A DNA stretch of 17,630 bases from Anaeromyces robustus. Its lineage: Eukaryota > Neocallimastigomycota > Neocallimastigomycetes > Neocallimastigales > Neocallimastigaceae. The notes under the pieces are model-generated. The model saw nothing but the letters and a program-made list of their open reading frames with translations, ran no database searches and had not been told where the DNA came from. The stretch is taken from assembly GCA_002104895.1 (NCBI GenBank), contig MCFG01000662.1:1-17630 (forward strand), given 5' to 3'. The position numbers were made by a program, and so were the translations under genes. This document shows, piece after piece, positions 1 through 6,645 of this stretch. Each line of letters begins with the position of its first letter. Position 1 is the stretch's first letter.

Positions 1-681
1 ATCACTTACGGTTTTACTTATATAATATTTAAAATTTTTTATAATTAATAAAAATTTATAAAATTTAAAATATTTTAAATTGAGTGTAGACCTATTGGGT
101 CTACAATTAAATTTTTTTTATTCTGTTTTTATTTTAATATCCTAAATTATTTAAAACTAATAATTATTTTTTGTTAAAAAATTTTTTTTATTGTATGAAT
201 TAGTTAATAATTATTAAAATTAGTAGATAAATAACTATTTTAATATTTATAAATATTAATACATAATTATGTATTATGATTAAATATATTCTAATGGATT
301 TAAAGATTTATCTATGATTTTTGGCTTAATTATTTAGGTGATCTAAATAATAAAGTTATAATTTTATATATCTAAATTCTTTTAAACCCAATATCTTGCA
401 AATAAGTGATCCAAATGGGTTGAAATTATGATATGTTATAGTTCTCCAGCGGAGCTTCTTAATAAGTATAAAGTCAGAGTGAAGGAAAATATTGAATATT
501 TGGCGAGTTATCATTTTTATTAATTTATTAAGGTAAAATTAAATTAATATATATTTATTTAGTGGTCCTAACCCTCTACATTAATAATTTTGAAACTATT
601 ATTCATTTAAGTGGTTTTGTTAATAACAAAATTTAATCTCAATTCATTTATTAATGAATTTTCATTTTAATATTTGCGACA
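1..681 (-). mobile_element. diverged LTR copy (long-LTR family), cut by window edge
   Basis: About 300-681 is recognisably the same sequence, in the same orientation, as about 16510-16952. Shared landmarks are CCAATATCT, GATCCAAATGGG / GGTCCAAATGGG, the ATATGTT(A/G)TAG box, CAGAGCTTCT-like blocks and the terminal ATATT(T/C)GCGACA. Read on the minus strand it starts TGTCGC at 681, matching the right copy, which begins at 16952 beside a purine tract. No purine tract lies next to the left copy, so it is a solo or broken LTR. Positions 1-300 are too AT-rich to align by eye. A short hairpin with arms TGTAGACC/GGTCTACA lies at about 84-104. Confidence 0.6.
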
Positions 682-1207
682 ATTTTAATTATTCTTTACA
701 CTTAAAATTTTAATATTAGTTGTAAGGGTATCAATGACATTATTGAACTTCGTGGCTCAACGGTAATTTTTATATTAAAATTTAATAACAATTACACCTT
801 TCAAAATTTAAGAAATTTTGAAGTATTTTTATATTTTTTCATAATTATATTTATTATATATTATACTAATTTATTTATATTTAATTTCTACTTATTTACG
901 GACTATCTAACTAACTAAACTTTAATATTTAATAAATTTATTTATTATTTCTAAAAATAGAAATTTTAAATTAACTATTAAAACTAAGATTAAATAATTT
1001 CAATTGAGTTCATTTATTATTTATTTATTTATTATTCTAATATTAATAATATATTTATTATATATTTTAAATTTAAAAACAATGAAAAATTTTATAAATT
1101 AAAAATTAAAATTTAATAATTATTTTGTTTCGAACTTTATTTAATTGATTTAAATTATTGCGAAACAATAATTTTACAGAATTATTTTATGTAATTTTAA
1201 TCACTAT
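682..1207. other. AT-rich spacer, no gene seen
   Basis: No coding frame is supported. Two structured spots stand out. A more complex island at about 719-767 (containing GGGTATCAATGAC and CTTCGTGGCTCAACGG) looks like leftover retroelement sequence but I cannot place it. A hairpin with perfect 8-bp arms TTGTTTCG (1125-1132) and CGAAACAA (1161-1168) follows. The rest is AT-rich low-complexity DNA between the LTR copy on the left and the decayed reverse transcriptase on the right. Confidence 0.5.
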
Positions 1208-1959
1208 GTATAGTGGCTTAAATCACATTTAAGGATTTTACGTTGTGGCGTTAAATATCTTTACAATTTGCTTATGGGAACATAATTGTATAGATAATGA
1301 TATGTTCCATCCTGCTTAGCCAAAACATATTTACCGCACGGTCTAGATTTATTGGTTCTATCCAATTATTCTTTTAGTATTGCTCCAACATATTTTTAGT
1401 TACTTTCTCAGCTTCTTTTACCGATATTTTTAGGTTTAGCGAGTGGTAAACTATTTAGGTCTTCTTGTGTAATTTTCAATTTAAAATCCCATTCTTTTCT
1501 TGACGGTGGTAATCCCCTAGGTATTTTAAAAACGTCTTTAAATTTCATTAATTCTTTTGGTAGCATTTTCATAATGTTTTCCTCATTTTCTTGAATTTCT
1601 TTTTGTGTTCCAACTTTCATTTTATATTCGTTTAAAGGTTGTGTTAATATTATAGGAATATTAAACTCTTTTAATAGATTGTGATGAGAGATAGCTTGAG
1701 GTGGTAATGTTTCTTCTCTCCAATTTGATAGATTTCCCTTTCCTTGAAAAGGTGTCTTTCGTATCTCTGGAGGGTGTTCTAAATCTACATTGATATTTCT
1801 TTAGAATTCTATTCGCATTGCTATTTCTTGGATTGTTTTTGTTCTTACCAAATCTATTTGGACTTTGTTATTGCTTTTCATTTTAAAGTTTAGATCTGTA
1901 TGCTCAATTTCTTTAATTTCAGTAAGTATTAAGCCATGTTTTCTTTCCATGTTTTTTTT
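1208..1959 (-). pseudogene. Ty3/gypsy pol fragment: start of reverse transcriptase
   Basis: On the minus strand, a frame opening near MERKHG (1950) runs through a protease-RT linker into the conserved gypsy RT start. Seen motifs include LPKELMKFKDVFKIPRG, LPPSRKEWDFKLKIT, then VGAILKE and further on KQDGTYHYLYNY, which correspond to the family's LPP-H-R-WD, 'GAI-KELLD' and 'KKDGT-R-CVDYR' blocks. The frame carries TAA stops (about 1800, 1376 and 1361 regions and 1261-1263) and one TGA. It dissolves after about 1208, so the catalytic YxDD box, RNase H and integrase are absent. This is a dead copy. It belongs with the gag and protease pieces at 2489-4891, in the same orientation. Family assignment is firm; the exact clade is not determinable. 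Confidence 0.85.
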
Positions 1960-2488
1960 AATAAAAAGAACGTAATTAGGTTTGTGTCAATAATATATTA
2001 ATAAATATAATAAAATTAATTTTTATTTAATAATAATTAATAATTAAAATTTATTTCAAGCCTCAAAAATAGTTTAAGAATAATTTAAATATTTTATCAA
2101 TTTTATTATTAATAATTAGAATATTTTAGAAATTATTTTATTTCTGTAAAAATAATAATTATTAATGTATTAATAATATTTTTATGCTTTTAGTAATTAA
2201 TCATTTTCTATTACTAATAACTCATTTTCTATTAGTAATATTAGTTAGTTTATTTATATAAATTTAGAAAGAAATATAAATATGAAGAAAAATCACTTTT
2301 ATATTTTTTCTTCATAAAAGAGATTATCGTCTGAATAATCTAAATTGAAGATTTAACCATAATCTTTATTAATTAATTTTTATATCGATAATTAGAAACA
2401 ATTTATAAATTTATTTACTATTTAACTCTAATAAATAATAATAATATTCTTAAACTAAAACTTAAATAAAAAGGACAAAATTTATTAC
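1960..2488. other. AT-rich block between protease and RT remains
   Basis: In a gypsy element the protease end and the RT linker would be almost continuous. Here about 530 bases of very AT-rich non-coding DNA separate them. The block has a small repeated pair (ATTTTCTATTACTAATA-like at about 2200 and ATTTTCTATTAGTAATA-like at about 2225) and a short inverted repeat around 2280-2325 (TATGAAGAAAAA / TTTTTCTTCATA). Its minus-strand edges read TTGTAATAAA and TATTGACA, which could be LTR-like ends, but I find no matching target duplication. Best described as a possible inserted and decayed element. Confidence 0.4.
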
Positions 2489-2728
2489 AAGCCACATTTA
2501 ATAACTTTCAGCCTATTTCGTTTGTTTAACCTTTTGATAGTTTGTTAATAATGCCAAAACTTATGTTATAACATATAGTTATCTTGTTAGTTTCCTTAAG
2601 AAAAAGAGCAAAATTTAGAATAGTTCTTTCGGTTACTTAAGCTTTACCATTATTAGTTTCGATATTCAATAAAATTTTAAATGTATTTGCTTCAATAGTG
2701 TTAGCTAGTTTCTTGGTAATAAATTTTC
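2489..2728 (-). pseudogene. Ty3/gypsy protease, C-terminal part (displaced by LTR insertion)
   Basis: This stretch continues the protease reading frame cut at 3122. Just past the target duplication the minus strand encodes KFITKKLANTIEANTFKIL and, further on, VTERTILNFALFLKE and KITICYNISFGIINKL, with two in-frame TAA codons. A one-base frameshift lies within the first few codons. The pattern fits the region after the catalytic DSGA motif in retroviral-type aspartic proteases of gypsy elements. The expected 'D-ILG-PWL' block is missing and the frame ends at about 2489 against AT-rich DNA. Inactive remnant. Confidence 0.7.
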
Positions 2729-2733
2729 GTTAG
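2729..2733. repeat. target site duplication GTTAG (left)
   Basis: GTTAG at 2729-2733 is repeated exactly at 3122-3126, bracketing the solo LTR 2734-3121. The 5-bp length is normal for Ty3/gypsy or Ty1/copia integrases. Confidence 0.85.
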
Positions 2734-2747
2734 TGTCAAGAACTGAA

Positions 2748-2813
2748 GTGTTCGACAACAATAAAAAAATATACTTTCTTCTTAATGTAAAATAAAAATT
2801 TATTATCGAACAC
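2748..2813 (-). promoter_or_regulatory. hairpin with polyadenylation signal in LTR 1
   Basis: Perfect 8-bp arms GTGTTCGA (2748-2755) and TCGAACAC (2806-2813) enclose AATAAA on the minus strand (2804-2799), downstream of the TATA box in the transcription direction. This is where the R-region poly(A) signal of an LTR is expected. Confidence 0.5.
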
Positions 2814-2900
2814 AAAACTACTTTACAAGTTAGTGTTAAATAATTATTTTTATTTATTAATAATAACTCGAATTTTTATAAAATTTTTTGAGAAAAATTC

Positions 2901-2918
2901 ACTCGTATTTATACTAAA
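2901..2918 (-). promoter_or_regulatory. TATA box of LTR 1
   Basis: The minus strand reads GTATAAATACGAG, set in a less AT-rich context than its surroundings and placed about 200 nt into the LTR, as in a U3 promoter. The two sister LTRs have ATAAATAGGTG at the equivalent place. Confidence 0.55.
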
Positions 2919-3040
2919 AATTTTAAAATAATTTTAAAAATTTTTTTAGTGACCAAAATTTAACCAATCAGAATAATTTTGTTTGGTAAAATTTATGGTA
3001 AAAATAAAAATAATAAAAATATGATATTTTGGAATTGAGA

Positions 3041-3101
3041 GGTTTCGAACTCGAGAGGTTCGAACCATAGTCTTAGTTACTAACCACTAATACAGGTTAC
3101 T
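3041..3101 (-). other. tRNA-like module in LTR 1
   Basis: The minus strand carries an A-box-like TGTATTAGTGG (3094-3084), followed by TTAGTAACTA, and two B-box-like blocks: a perfect palindromic GGTTCGAACC (3066-3057) and AGTTCGAAACC (3051-3041). The second lies 43 nt from the A box, near the usual tRNA spacing of 44. Stems do not pair well, so it is a tRNA-derived relic rather than a tRNA gene. It sits about 20 nt inside the LTR, at the same place as in LTR 2 and LTR 3. Confidence 0.6.
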
Positions 3102-3121
3102 CATTTTCATGATTCGTTACA

Positions 3122-3126
3122 GTTAG
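3122..3126. repeat. target site duplication GTTAG (right)
   Basis: Exact partner of 2729-2733 and the right boundary of solo LTR 1. On the minus strand it forms the end of the Ala-Asn codons after the protease Asp. Confidence 0.85.
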
Positions 3127-3854
3127 CTCCTGAGTCGACTAGCATCAATGTTATTATCATTCCTGTTTCTTCATTGTCTAAAAACTCGTTCATAGCTATT
3201 TCATTAGCGTATGTTAGTCTCATTACCTCATTTGTTAATGGAATCATTGCTTTAGTGAATTGAATCCCTTCTACAGTGCAAATTTTTTGAATTTCTTTTA
3301 CTTTATTCTGGATGTCTTCAGTTTTATCTTTGTATTTCTCGTATGCATTTTCTTCTTGGGTTATATAGGAATATTTGATTTCTCTTCTTAGGTTAGTAAA
3401 ATGGTTTTGAAAGTCTTTCAATAGTTCTTCAACAATCATTTCCTTCTGTTATAGAGTTACTGTGAGATTATCATCTGCTGCTAATTTCCTTAAACCTGGA
3501 ATAGATTCTACTTTATACTTTTTTGTAAGATAGACCTATATTTGTTTATTTATTTGTTTCTTATAATGATCTTTTGGAATAATTCTAAAACTATTTTCTT
3601 TATATTCTAATTTCACCATACTACGAAAAGGTTTACTATCTAGGAATAGTGGTAGAGCTACAATGGTAAACTCTAAGTCTTTATTATTTAAAACTTATAG
3701 TCTAGGTACAGTAGCTTCTTGTTTAATGTTGATAATAGCCTTATAAAGAGTGCTAAACTTTTTAATTGTTTGTATTAGTTCTCTCTTTGGAGTTTTTTCA
3801 TCTGAATTATCAGTTTGGGGAAGAATTAAGGCAATCATCTTCTCCATTTTTAGT
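3122..3854 (-). pseudogene. Ty3/gypsy gag C-terminus and protease start
   Basis: Minus-strand reading gives one nearly continuous frame: TDNSDEKTPKRELIQ, then KDLEFTIVALPLFLDSK, YKVESIPGLRKLAADDN, MIVEELLKDFQNHF, and finally MLVDSGAN at 3145-3122. DSGA (Asp codon 3136-3134) is the catalytic motif of retroviral-type aspartic proteases in gypsy polyproteins. Three in-frame stops interrupt it (TAA after VPRL, TAG after NKQI, TAA after VTL). Apart from those, no frameshift is needed across about 730 bases. The protease is cut by solo LTR 1 right after DSGAN and resumes at 2728. LTR 2 cuts the upstream side at 3859. The polyprotein upstream of the protease has no visible zinc knuckle. Confidence 0.8.
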
Positions 3855-3859
3855 AACAT
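3855..3859. repeat. target site duplication AACAT (left)
   Basis: AACAT at 3855-3859 matches 4563-4567 exactly and delimits solo LTR 2. Confidence 0.9.
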
Positions 3860-3887
3860 TGTAACGAATCCCTCAATTAGTAAAATA

Positions 3888-3967
3888 GTAACCATGGTCT
3901 AGTGGTTAGTAACTATGACCATCTGGGCGAACACTCTGGGTTCGACTCACACCTTGTTCCAAATTTT
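3888..3967 (+). other. tRNA-like module with A and B boxes in LTR 2
   Basis: A box TGGTCTAGTGG (3895-3905), continuing TTAGTA, is the D-arm sequence typical of eukaryotic tRNA-Asp, -Glu and -His. B box GGTTCGACTC (3939-3948) starts 44 nt after the A box start, exactly the distance between tRNA positions 8 and 52. A TTTT run follows at 3964-3967, a possible Pol III terminator, though T runs are cheap in this DNA. Acceptor, anticodon and T stems pair poorly, so this is not a working tRNA. The module sits 28 nt inside the LTR, on the strand of LTR transcription. Confidence 0.7.
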
Positions 3968-4212
3968 ATAAAAATTTTATTTTAAATTTATTTATTATAA
4001 ATTTCTGTATTTTATTCTGTATTTGTTTCTGTATTTTATTTCTGTATTTCTTTATAGAATTACATGGAATAAAATTAGAAACTTTAAGAAAAAATTATAT
4101 AATATTTCTTTATTTTTCTATGAGATTCATTTTATAACAAAATATCTTAGTTTCTAGCAATTTTTATTATTTTTTATGAACTTTTATTTTTAAAACTATT
4201 TTTCCGCAAAAA

Positions 4213-4222
4213 GTATAAATAG
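4213..4222 (+). promoter_or_regulatory. TATA box of LTR 2
   Basis: GTATAAATAG followed by GTGTAAAAC. LTR 3 has the same block on the minus strand (5180-5171), preceded in both by a TTTTTCC(G/A)(C/A)AAAA-like stretch. The conservation supports a U3 core promoter. Confidence 0.65.
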
Positions 4223-4370
4223 GTGTAAAACTTTTAGTTAAAATATTTTTCTTTGTGCTTTTATTCTTTTATAACTTTATATATATTAGTAATAATTAAT
4301 TCATAAGTAGTTTGAAATACTACAAAGATTAGTTATTATTAATTTTTAATAATTAATAAAACTAAATTCT

Positions 4371-4376
4371 AATAAA
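4371..4376 (+). promoter_or_regulatory. AATAAA poly(A) signal candidate in LTR 2
   Basis: AATAAA lies inside the block ATTCTAATAAAACA, shared with LTR 3 (minus strand, about 5065-5052). In both it is flanked by inverted repeats, so the block is conserved beyond AT-rich background. Confidence 0.5.
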
Positions 4377-4562
4377 ACATATTTTAAATAAAAAATAAAT
4401 TAAAATTATACTAATATATATCGACGCCGACCTTCCGGGTTAACAAAGGAAAGGTGTTCCGATATTACAAAGTATAATTAACTTCCTTTAATTTTATTTT
4501 CTTTTCGTGTACGTTTTCAATATTGGTGTCAATTGTAATATTGGAACTACCGTTCCGTTACA

Positions 4563-4567
4563 AACAT
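4563..4567. repeat. target site duplication AACAT (right)
   Basis: Exact partner of 3855-3859. Confidence 0.9.
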
Positions 4568-4891
4568 ATTGTTCCATAAATTACTTTTTCGTTCTTCTAA
4601 TTTGTTTATTTATCCCTCTGCTAAGTCTAACTTGATTTGGGTTTCTCCTAGATTATTTCTCATATTTTTTTTCCAATTTTTTATTGGGGATCTTCTTCTG
4701 GTTCCTTTCCTTTGTTTTTAAGGTTCCAAGTAGCTCTTTCTTCGAATACTTCTTCAAAGCTAGATAATCACTATCAGAACTATTAGAATCACTGCTAATA
4801 TAATAATCATTTTTAAAAAAAAATATATGATAAATAATCAAAAAATCTGATGTGAGTTTTGTTGATTTTAATGTTATTTTGTATATGATAT
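4568..4891 (-). pseudogene. Ty3/gypsy gag remnant, upstream part
   Basis: The minus strand upstream of LTR 2 encodes charged, gag-like sequence in pieces. There is an acidic run YYISSDSNSSDSD (about 4815-4775), then in the next frame FEEVFEERATWNLKNKGKE, and later NLGETQIKLDLAEG and INKLEERKSNLWNN, which leads through the LTR target site into the frame at 3854. The last part has heptad-like spacing of Leu and charge, suggesting a coiled coil. At least two frameshifts and two TAA codons break it. The assignment rests on continuity with the protease-bearing frame; there is no diagnostic gag motif. Confidence 0.55.
4887..4891. repeat. target site duplication GATAT (left, one mismatch)
   Basis: GATAT at 4887-4891 pairs with GACAT at 5535-5539 around solo LTR 3. 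The single mismatch fits an older insertion than LTR 1 or LTR 2. Confidence 0.65.
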
Positions 4892-4973
4892 TGTAACGAA
4901 TTCAATTATTTAATTAATAAAAAATTAAGATAATAAATGAATCTATGGTTTTCACCCAACAGGTTTATACACA

Positions 4974-5130
4974 ATAAGTAATTTAGTATACTACAATAAT
5001 TAAAAGTTATTTTATATTTAATATTTAATAGAAAATGTTTTGTTAGAAATTTGTTTTATTAGAATTTTTTATTAAATATTAAATATAAAATAATTATTAA
5101 TTAATTATTGTAATATACTAAATTACTTAT
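4974..5130. repeat. large palindrome inside LTR 3
   Basis: The left arm 4974-5030 and right arm 5070-5130 are reverse complements. The inner 24 bases (5007-5030 with 5070-5093) are perfect, and the outer 30 (4974-5003 with 5101-5130) have one mismatch. The central loop 5031-5069 holds the AATAAA signal on the minus strand. Confidence 0.85.
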
Positions 5131-5167
5131 TTAATTAATTAGTAAAATTGCAAAGAAAAAATTTTAC

Positions 5168-5181
5168 ACCTATTTATATTT
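5168..5181 (-). promoter_or_regulatory. TATA box of LTR 3
   Basis: The minus strand reads ATATAAATAGGTGTAAAA, matching the LTR 2 promoter block at 4213-4230. Confidence 0.6.
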
Positions 5182-5439
5182 TTTTTGGAAAAACAGTTTT
5201 TTATAAAATTATAATTAAAAGAAAAATAGAAAAATAATTAAAAGTTCTAAATACTTAGATTATTTGATTTAAAATGAATCTTATGGAAAAAGGGATAAAA
5301 CAATAATAAAACCAGAATGTTTTAGAATTTAAGCGATTTAAGTTTTACCGATTAAATTCCAGTAATTTCTATATTAACGAAATATATAGAAAATTTTAAT
5401 AATTAATATTAAAAGGAAAATTTTTAAAAATTTGAAAGT

Positions 5440-5506
5440 AGTGTGTTATCAAACCCAGGGGGTTCAGCCAGATGGTCATAGTAACTAACCACTAGACCAT
5501 GGTTGC
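5440..5506 (-). other. tRNA-like module in LTR 3
   Basis: On the minus strand, A box TGGTCTAGTGG (5499-5489), identical to LTR 2, and B box GGTTTGATAA (5455-5446). The A-to-B start distance is again 44 nt. A T run follows (TTTTT at about 5425). The B box has drifted from GGTTCGA to GGTTTGA. The A-box surroundings (CATGGTCTAGTGGTTAGT) are nearly identical to LTR 2 while the anticodon region differs. Confidence 0.65.
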
Positions 5507-5534
5507 TATTTTACTAGTTCTGAGTTTCGTTACA

Positions 5535-5539
5535 GACAT
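5535..5539. repeat. target site duplication GACAT (right, one mismatch)
   Basis: Partner of GATAT at 4887-4891. Confidence 0.65.
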
Positions 5540-5754
5540 TTAGAAACTCGACTTTCTAAATATCATGAGTGTTTTAGGTTTGATAGTGAAAATTCTTTTA
5601 GTGATAGTAATAGTATTAGAAAAAATAATCTCGATAAGAATTTTAGTAAGTGTTAAAATGATAGAGTTAATAATGAAAGAAATAATAATAGTTCAAGTAA
5701 TAAAATCAAAAGAAAAAATGATTCTTGTACTGAAAAAATATTTAACAAAAAAAA

Positions 5755-5756
<2 letters not shown>
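5540..5756 (+). pseudogene. Ser/Asn-rich coding remnant, unrecognised
   Basis: One plus-strand frame starting near 5538 reads LETRLSKYHECFRFDSE, then FSDSNSIRKNNLDKNF and, after a TAA, VNNERNNNSSSNKIKRKND. The Asn/Ser/Lys-rich content resembles the flexible part of retroelement gag or linkers in AT-rich genomes. It precedes a gypsy RT start on the same strand, so it may be part of that element. A different overlapping frame starting at 5565 gives a hydrophobic Ile/Val-rich translation ending in poly-Lys and looks like a shadow. I do not recognise a family. Confidence 0.3.

Positions 5757-5785
<29 letters not shown>
5757..5785. repeat. A29 homopolymer
   Basis: 29 consecutive A after an A-rich leader (5745-5756). 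It separates the Asn-rich remnant from the gypsy RT start. It could be a decayed poly(A) tail or simple slippage. Confidence 0.8.
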
Positions 5786-5787
<2 letters not shown>

Positions 5788-5829
5788 AAATTGATTATGC
5801 ATGTAGAGTTATTAAAAATTAAAAATAAT

Positions 5830-6070
5830 AAATAAAAATGAAAATATGATCGCCGTACCACCACAATATATGAATTTTATTGATTGGTTTAATGAACAAA
5901 ATTGTAAAAAATTACCTCCACATTGTGATTATGAATGTGAAATAAAATTAAAAGAAAAAGTTTATTTTATGGATTATTATTATATTCCTTAAATGAAGTT
6001 GAAAGAAAGGAATAAAAGATATTTAAAGGAGAATTTGGAAACATACAAATCAGATTCAAAAGGTAGAATA
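5830..6070 (+). pseudogene. second Ty3/gypsy fragment: start of RT
   Basis: The plus strand reads MIAVPPQYMNFIDWFNEQ from 5846, then KKLPPHCDYECEIKLKE and, after a TAA at 5990-5992, ERNKRYLKENLE. This matches the start of gypsy RT: 'P-EY-DF-D-F', 'LPPHR-YD--I-L' and 'E-E-L--YL-ENL'. It differs from the minus-strand copy at 1208-1959, whose equivalent is LPPSRKEWDFKLKIT, so two distinct gypsy lineages are present. The fragment stops after about 75 codons and abuts a Ty1/copia fragment. Catalytic residues are absent. Confidence 0.75.
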
Positions 6071-6087
6071 TAGAATATATTAATTGA

Positions 6088-6345
6088 AGTATATATATTG
6101 AACCAAAAATTATCACAATAAATTCTAACAATCAAACCTCAATTCATTTTTGTAATAACGAAACTATAACTTCAAAATCAAAACGTATTCAAGTTAGAAT
6201 TGATATGGTAAAAGAATTAGTTCAAGGAAATTTAATAAGCTTAAAATATATAAAATCCATGGACTATATAGCAGATAGATTTACTAAGTATTTGAACAGA
6301 ACTTTATTGACAACATTTAGAAATAAAATACTAACAAAATTTTAA
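6088..6345 (+). pseudogene. Ty1/copia RNase H C-terminus
   Basis: An open plus-strand frame reads NNQTSIHFCNNETITSKSKR, IQVRIDMVKELVQGN, LKYIKSMDYIADRFTKYL and FRNKILTKF, stopping at TAA 6343-6345. This is the end of copia polyproteins: 'DNQ', 'K-KHI-I--H-I-E-V--G', 'Y--T--Q-AD-FTK-L' and 'F----LG'. In the DNQ block the catalytic-region Asp is Asn here (NNQ). The His of the RTKHI-RYH segment is also changed. Upstream the frame is lost into the gypsy RT fragment, so only about 85 codons of the copia element survive. The purine tract and LTR start directly follow, which confirms the identity. Confidence 0.85.
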
Positions 6346-6356
6346 AATATTAAACT

Positions 6357-6366
6357 TTAGGAGGAA
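6357..6366 (+). other. polypurine tract of the copia remnant
   Basis: TTAGGAGGAA lies 11 bases after the RNase H stop, just before CGTTAGAAATAAAG. This is the standard place of the plus-strand primer in Ty1/copia elements. Confidence 0.6.
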
Positions 6367-6645
6367 CGTTAGAAATAAAGTTCAATATTAAATTTTATTA
6401 TTATTATATAATATTTATTTTTAAAGAATTATTTTATATAATATTTTATAATTTATTGATAAAATAATAAAGCGAAGTTTAATAAAATAAAAATAAGTAA
6501 TCATGCGTAAACATGAATTACATAAATAATTTTTATATTTCTATTAATTATTTATTTATTTTATAATACTTACTTTTTATTATTCTTTTTATTATTTTTT
6601 ATATAATATATTACTGGTAAGTTAGTTTTATATAGTTATAACATA
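6367..6645 (+). mobile_element. copia 3' LTR, probable
   Basis: The LTR starts CGTTAGAAATAAAG (a TGTTAGAAA start with the first T changed to C) right after the purine tract. The right end is uncertain; GTTATAACA ending at about 6645 would give the expected ...ACA terminus, but with no 5' target duplication to compare the boundary is a guess. Inside lies an imperfect hairpin GTAATCATG...CATGAATTAC (6499-6524). Confidence 0.45.

Larger units (their letters stand above)
2734..3121 (-). mobile_element. solo LTR 1 of the tRNA-like-carrying family
   Basis: A 388-bp LTR read on the minus strand from TGTAACGAAT (3121) to GTTCTTGACA (2734), so it has TG...CA ends, with GTTAG on both sides. In order it carries a tRNA-like module (3041-3101), a CCAAT-type box (GATTGGTTAAA, about 2965), a TATA box (AGTATAAATACGAG, about 2901-2918) and AATAAA (2804-2799) inside a stem with arms TCGAACAC/GTGTTCGA (2806-2813 and 2748-2755). 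It is inserted directly behind the codon for the asparagine that follows the protease DSGA motif of a host gypsy copy. Only the LTR remains, as expected after LTR-LTR recombination. Confidence 0.85.
3860..4562 (+). mobile_element. solo LTR 2 of the tRNA-like-carrying family
   Basis: A 703-bp LTR from TGTAACGAAT (3860) to TTCCGTTACA (4562). Its last 7 bases are the inverted complement of the first 7 (TGTAACG/CGTTACA), and perfect 5-bp AACAT duplications flank it. In order: tRNA-like module (3888-3959), TATA box GTATAAATAG (4213-4222), AATAAA (4371-4376) between short inverted arms (4280-4289 and 4411-4420), and a GC-richer 3' part with GACGCCGACCTTCCGGG (about 4422-4438). It is inserted in the gag region of the host gypsy copy, in the opposite orientation. 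The first 100 bases and the TATA region match LTR 3 closely; the 3' quarter has diverged, suggesting subfamilies. Confidence 0.9.
4892..5534 (-). mobile_element. solo LTR 3 of the tRNA-like-carrying family
   Basis: A 643-bp LTR read on the minus strand from TGTAACGAAAC (5534) to GAATTCGTTACA (4892), again with TGTAACG/CGTTACA termini. It carries the tRNA-like module (5440-5506), the TATA block AATATAAATAGGTG (5181-5168), and a large palindrome (4974-5130) whose loop holds AATAAA (5060-5055). It lies in inverted orientation to LTR 2, about 330 bases away, so the two form a long inverted repeat across the gag remnant. The 5' third matches LTR 2 well; the 3' end differs. Confidence 0.85.

Noticed and set aside
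3888-3960. A functional tRNA gene
   Set aside because: A and B boxes and their spacing are right, but the acceptor (GTAACCA with CTTGTTC), anticodon and T stems mostly fail to pair and there is no U33. It also recurs inside LTRs.
1208-4650. Alternative genetic code (UAA/UAG read as Gln, as in ciliates)
   Set aside because: The stops in the gypsy remnant would fit, but both host genes end in TAA with no in-frame TAA/TAG and use CAA for Gln, and their introns are 259-443 bp. One gypsy stop is TGA and frameshifts are also present, so decay explains it better.
5565-5822. Plus-strand 85-codon frame ending in poly-Lys
   Set aside because: It is a hydrophobic Ile/Val run followed by translation of the A29 tract. 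The alternative Asn/Ser-rich frame looks more protein-like.
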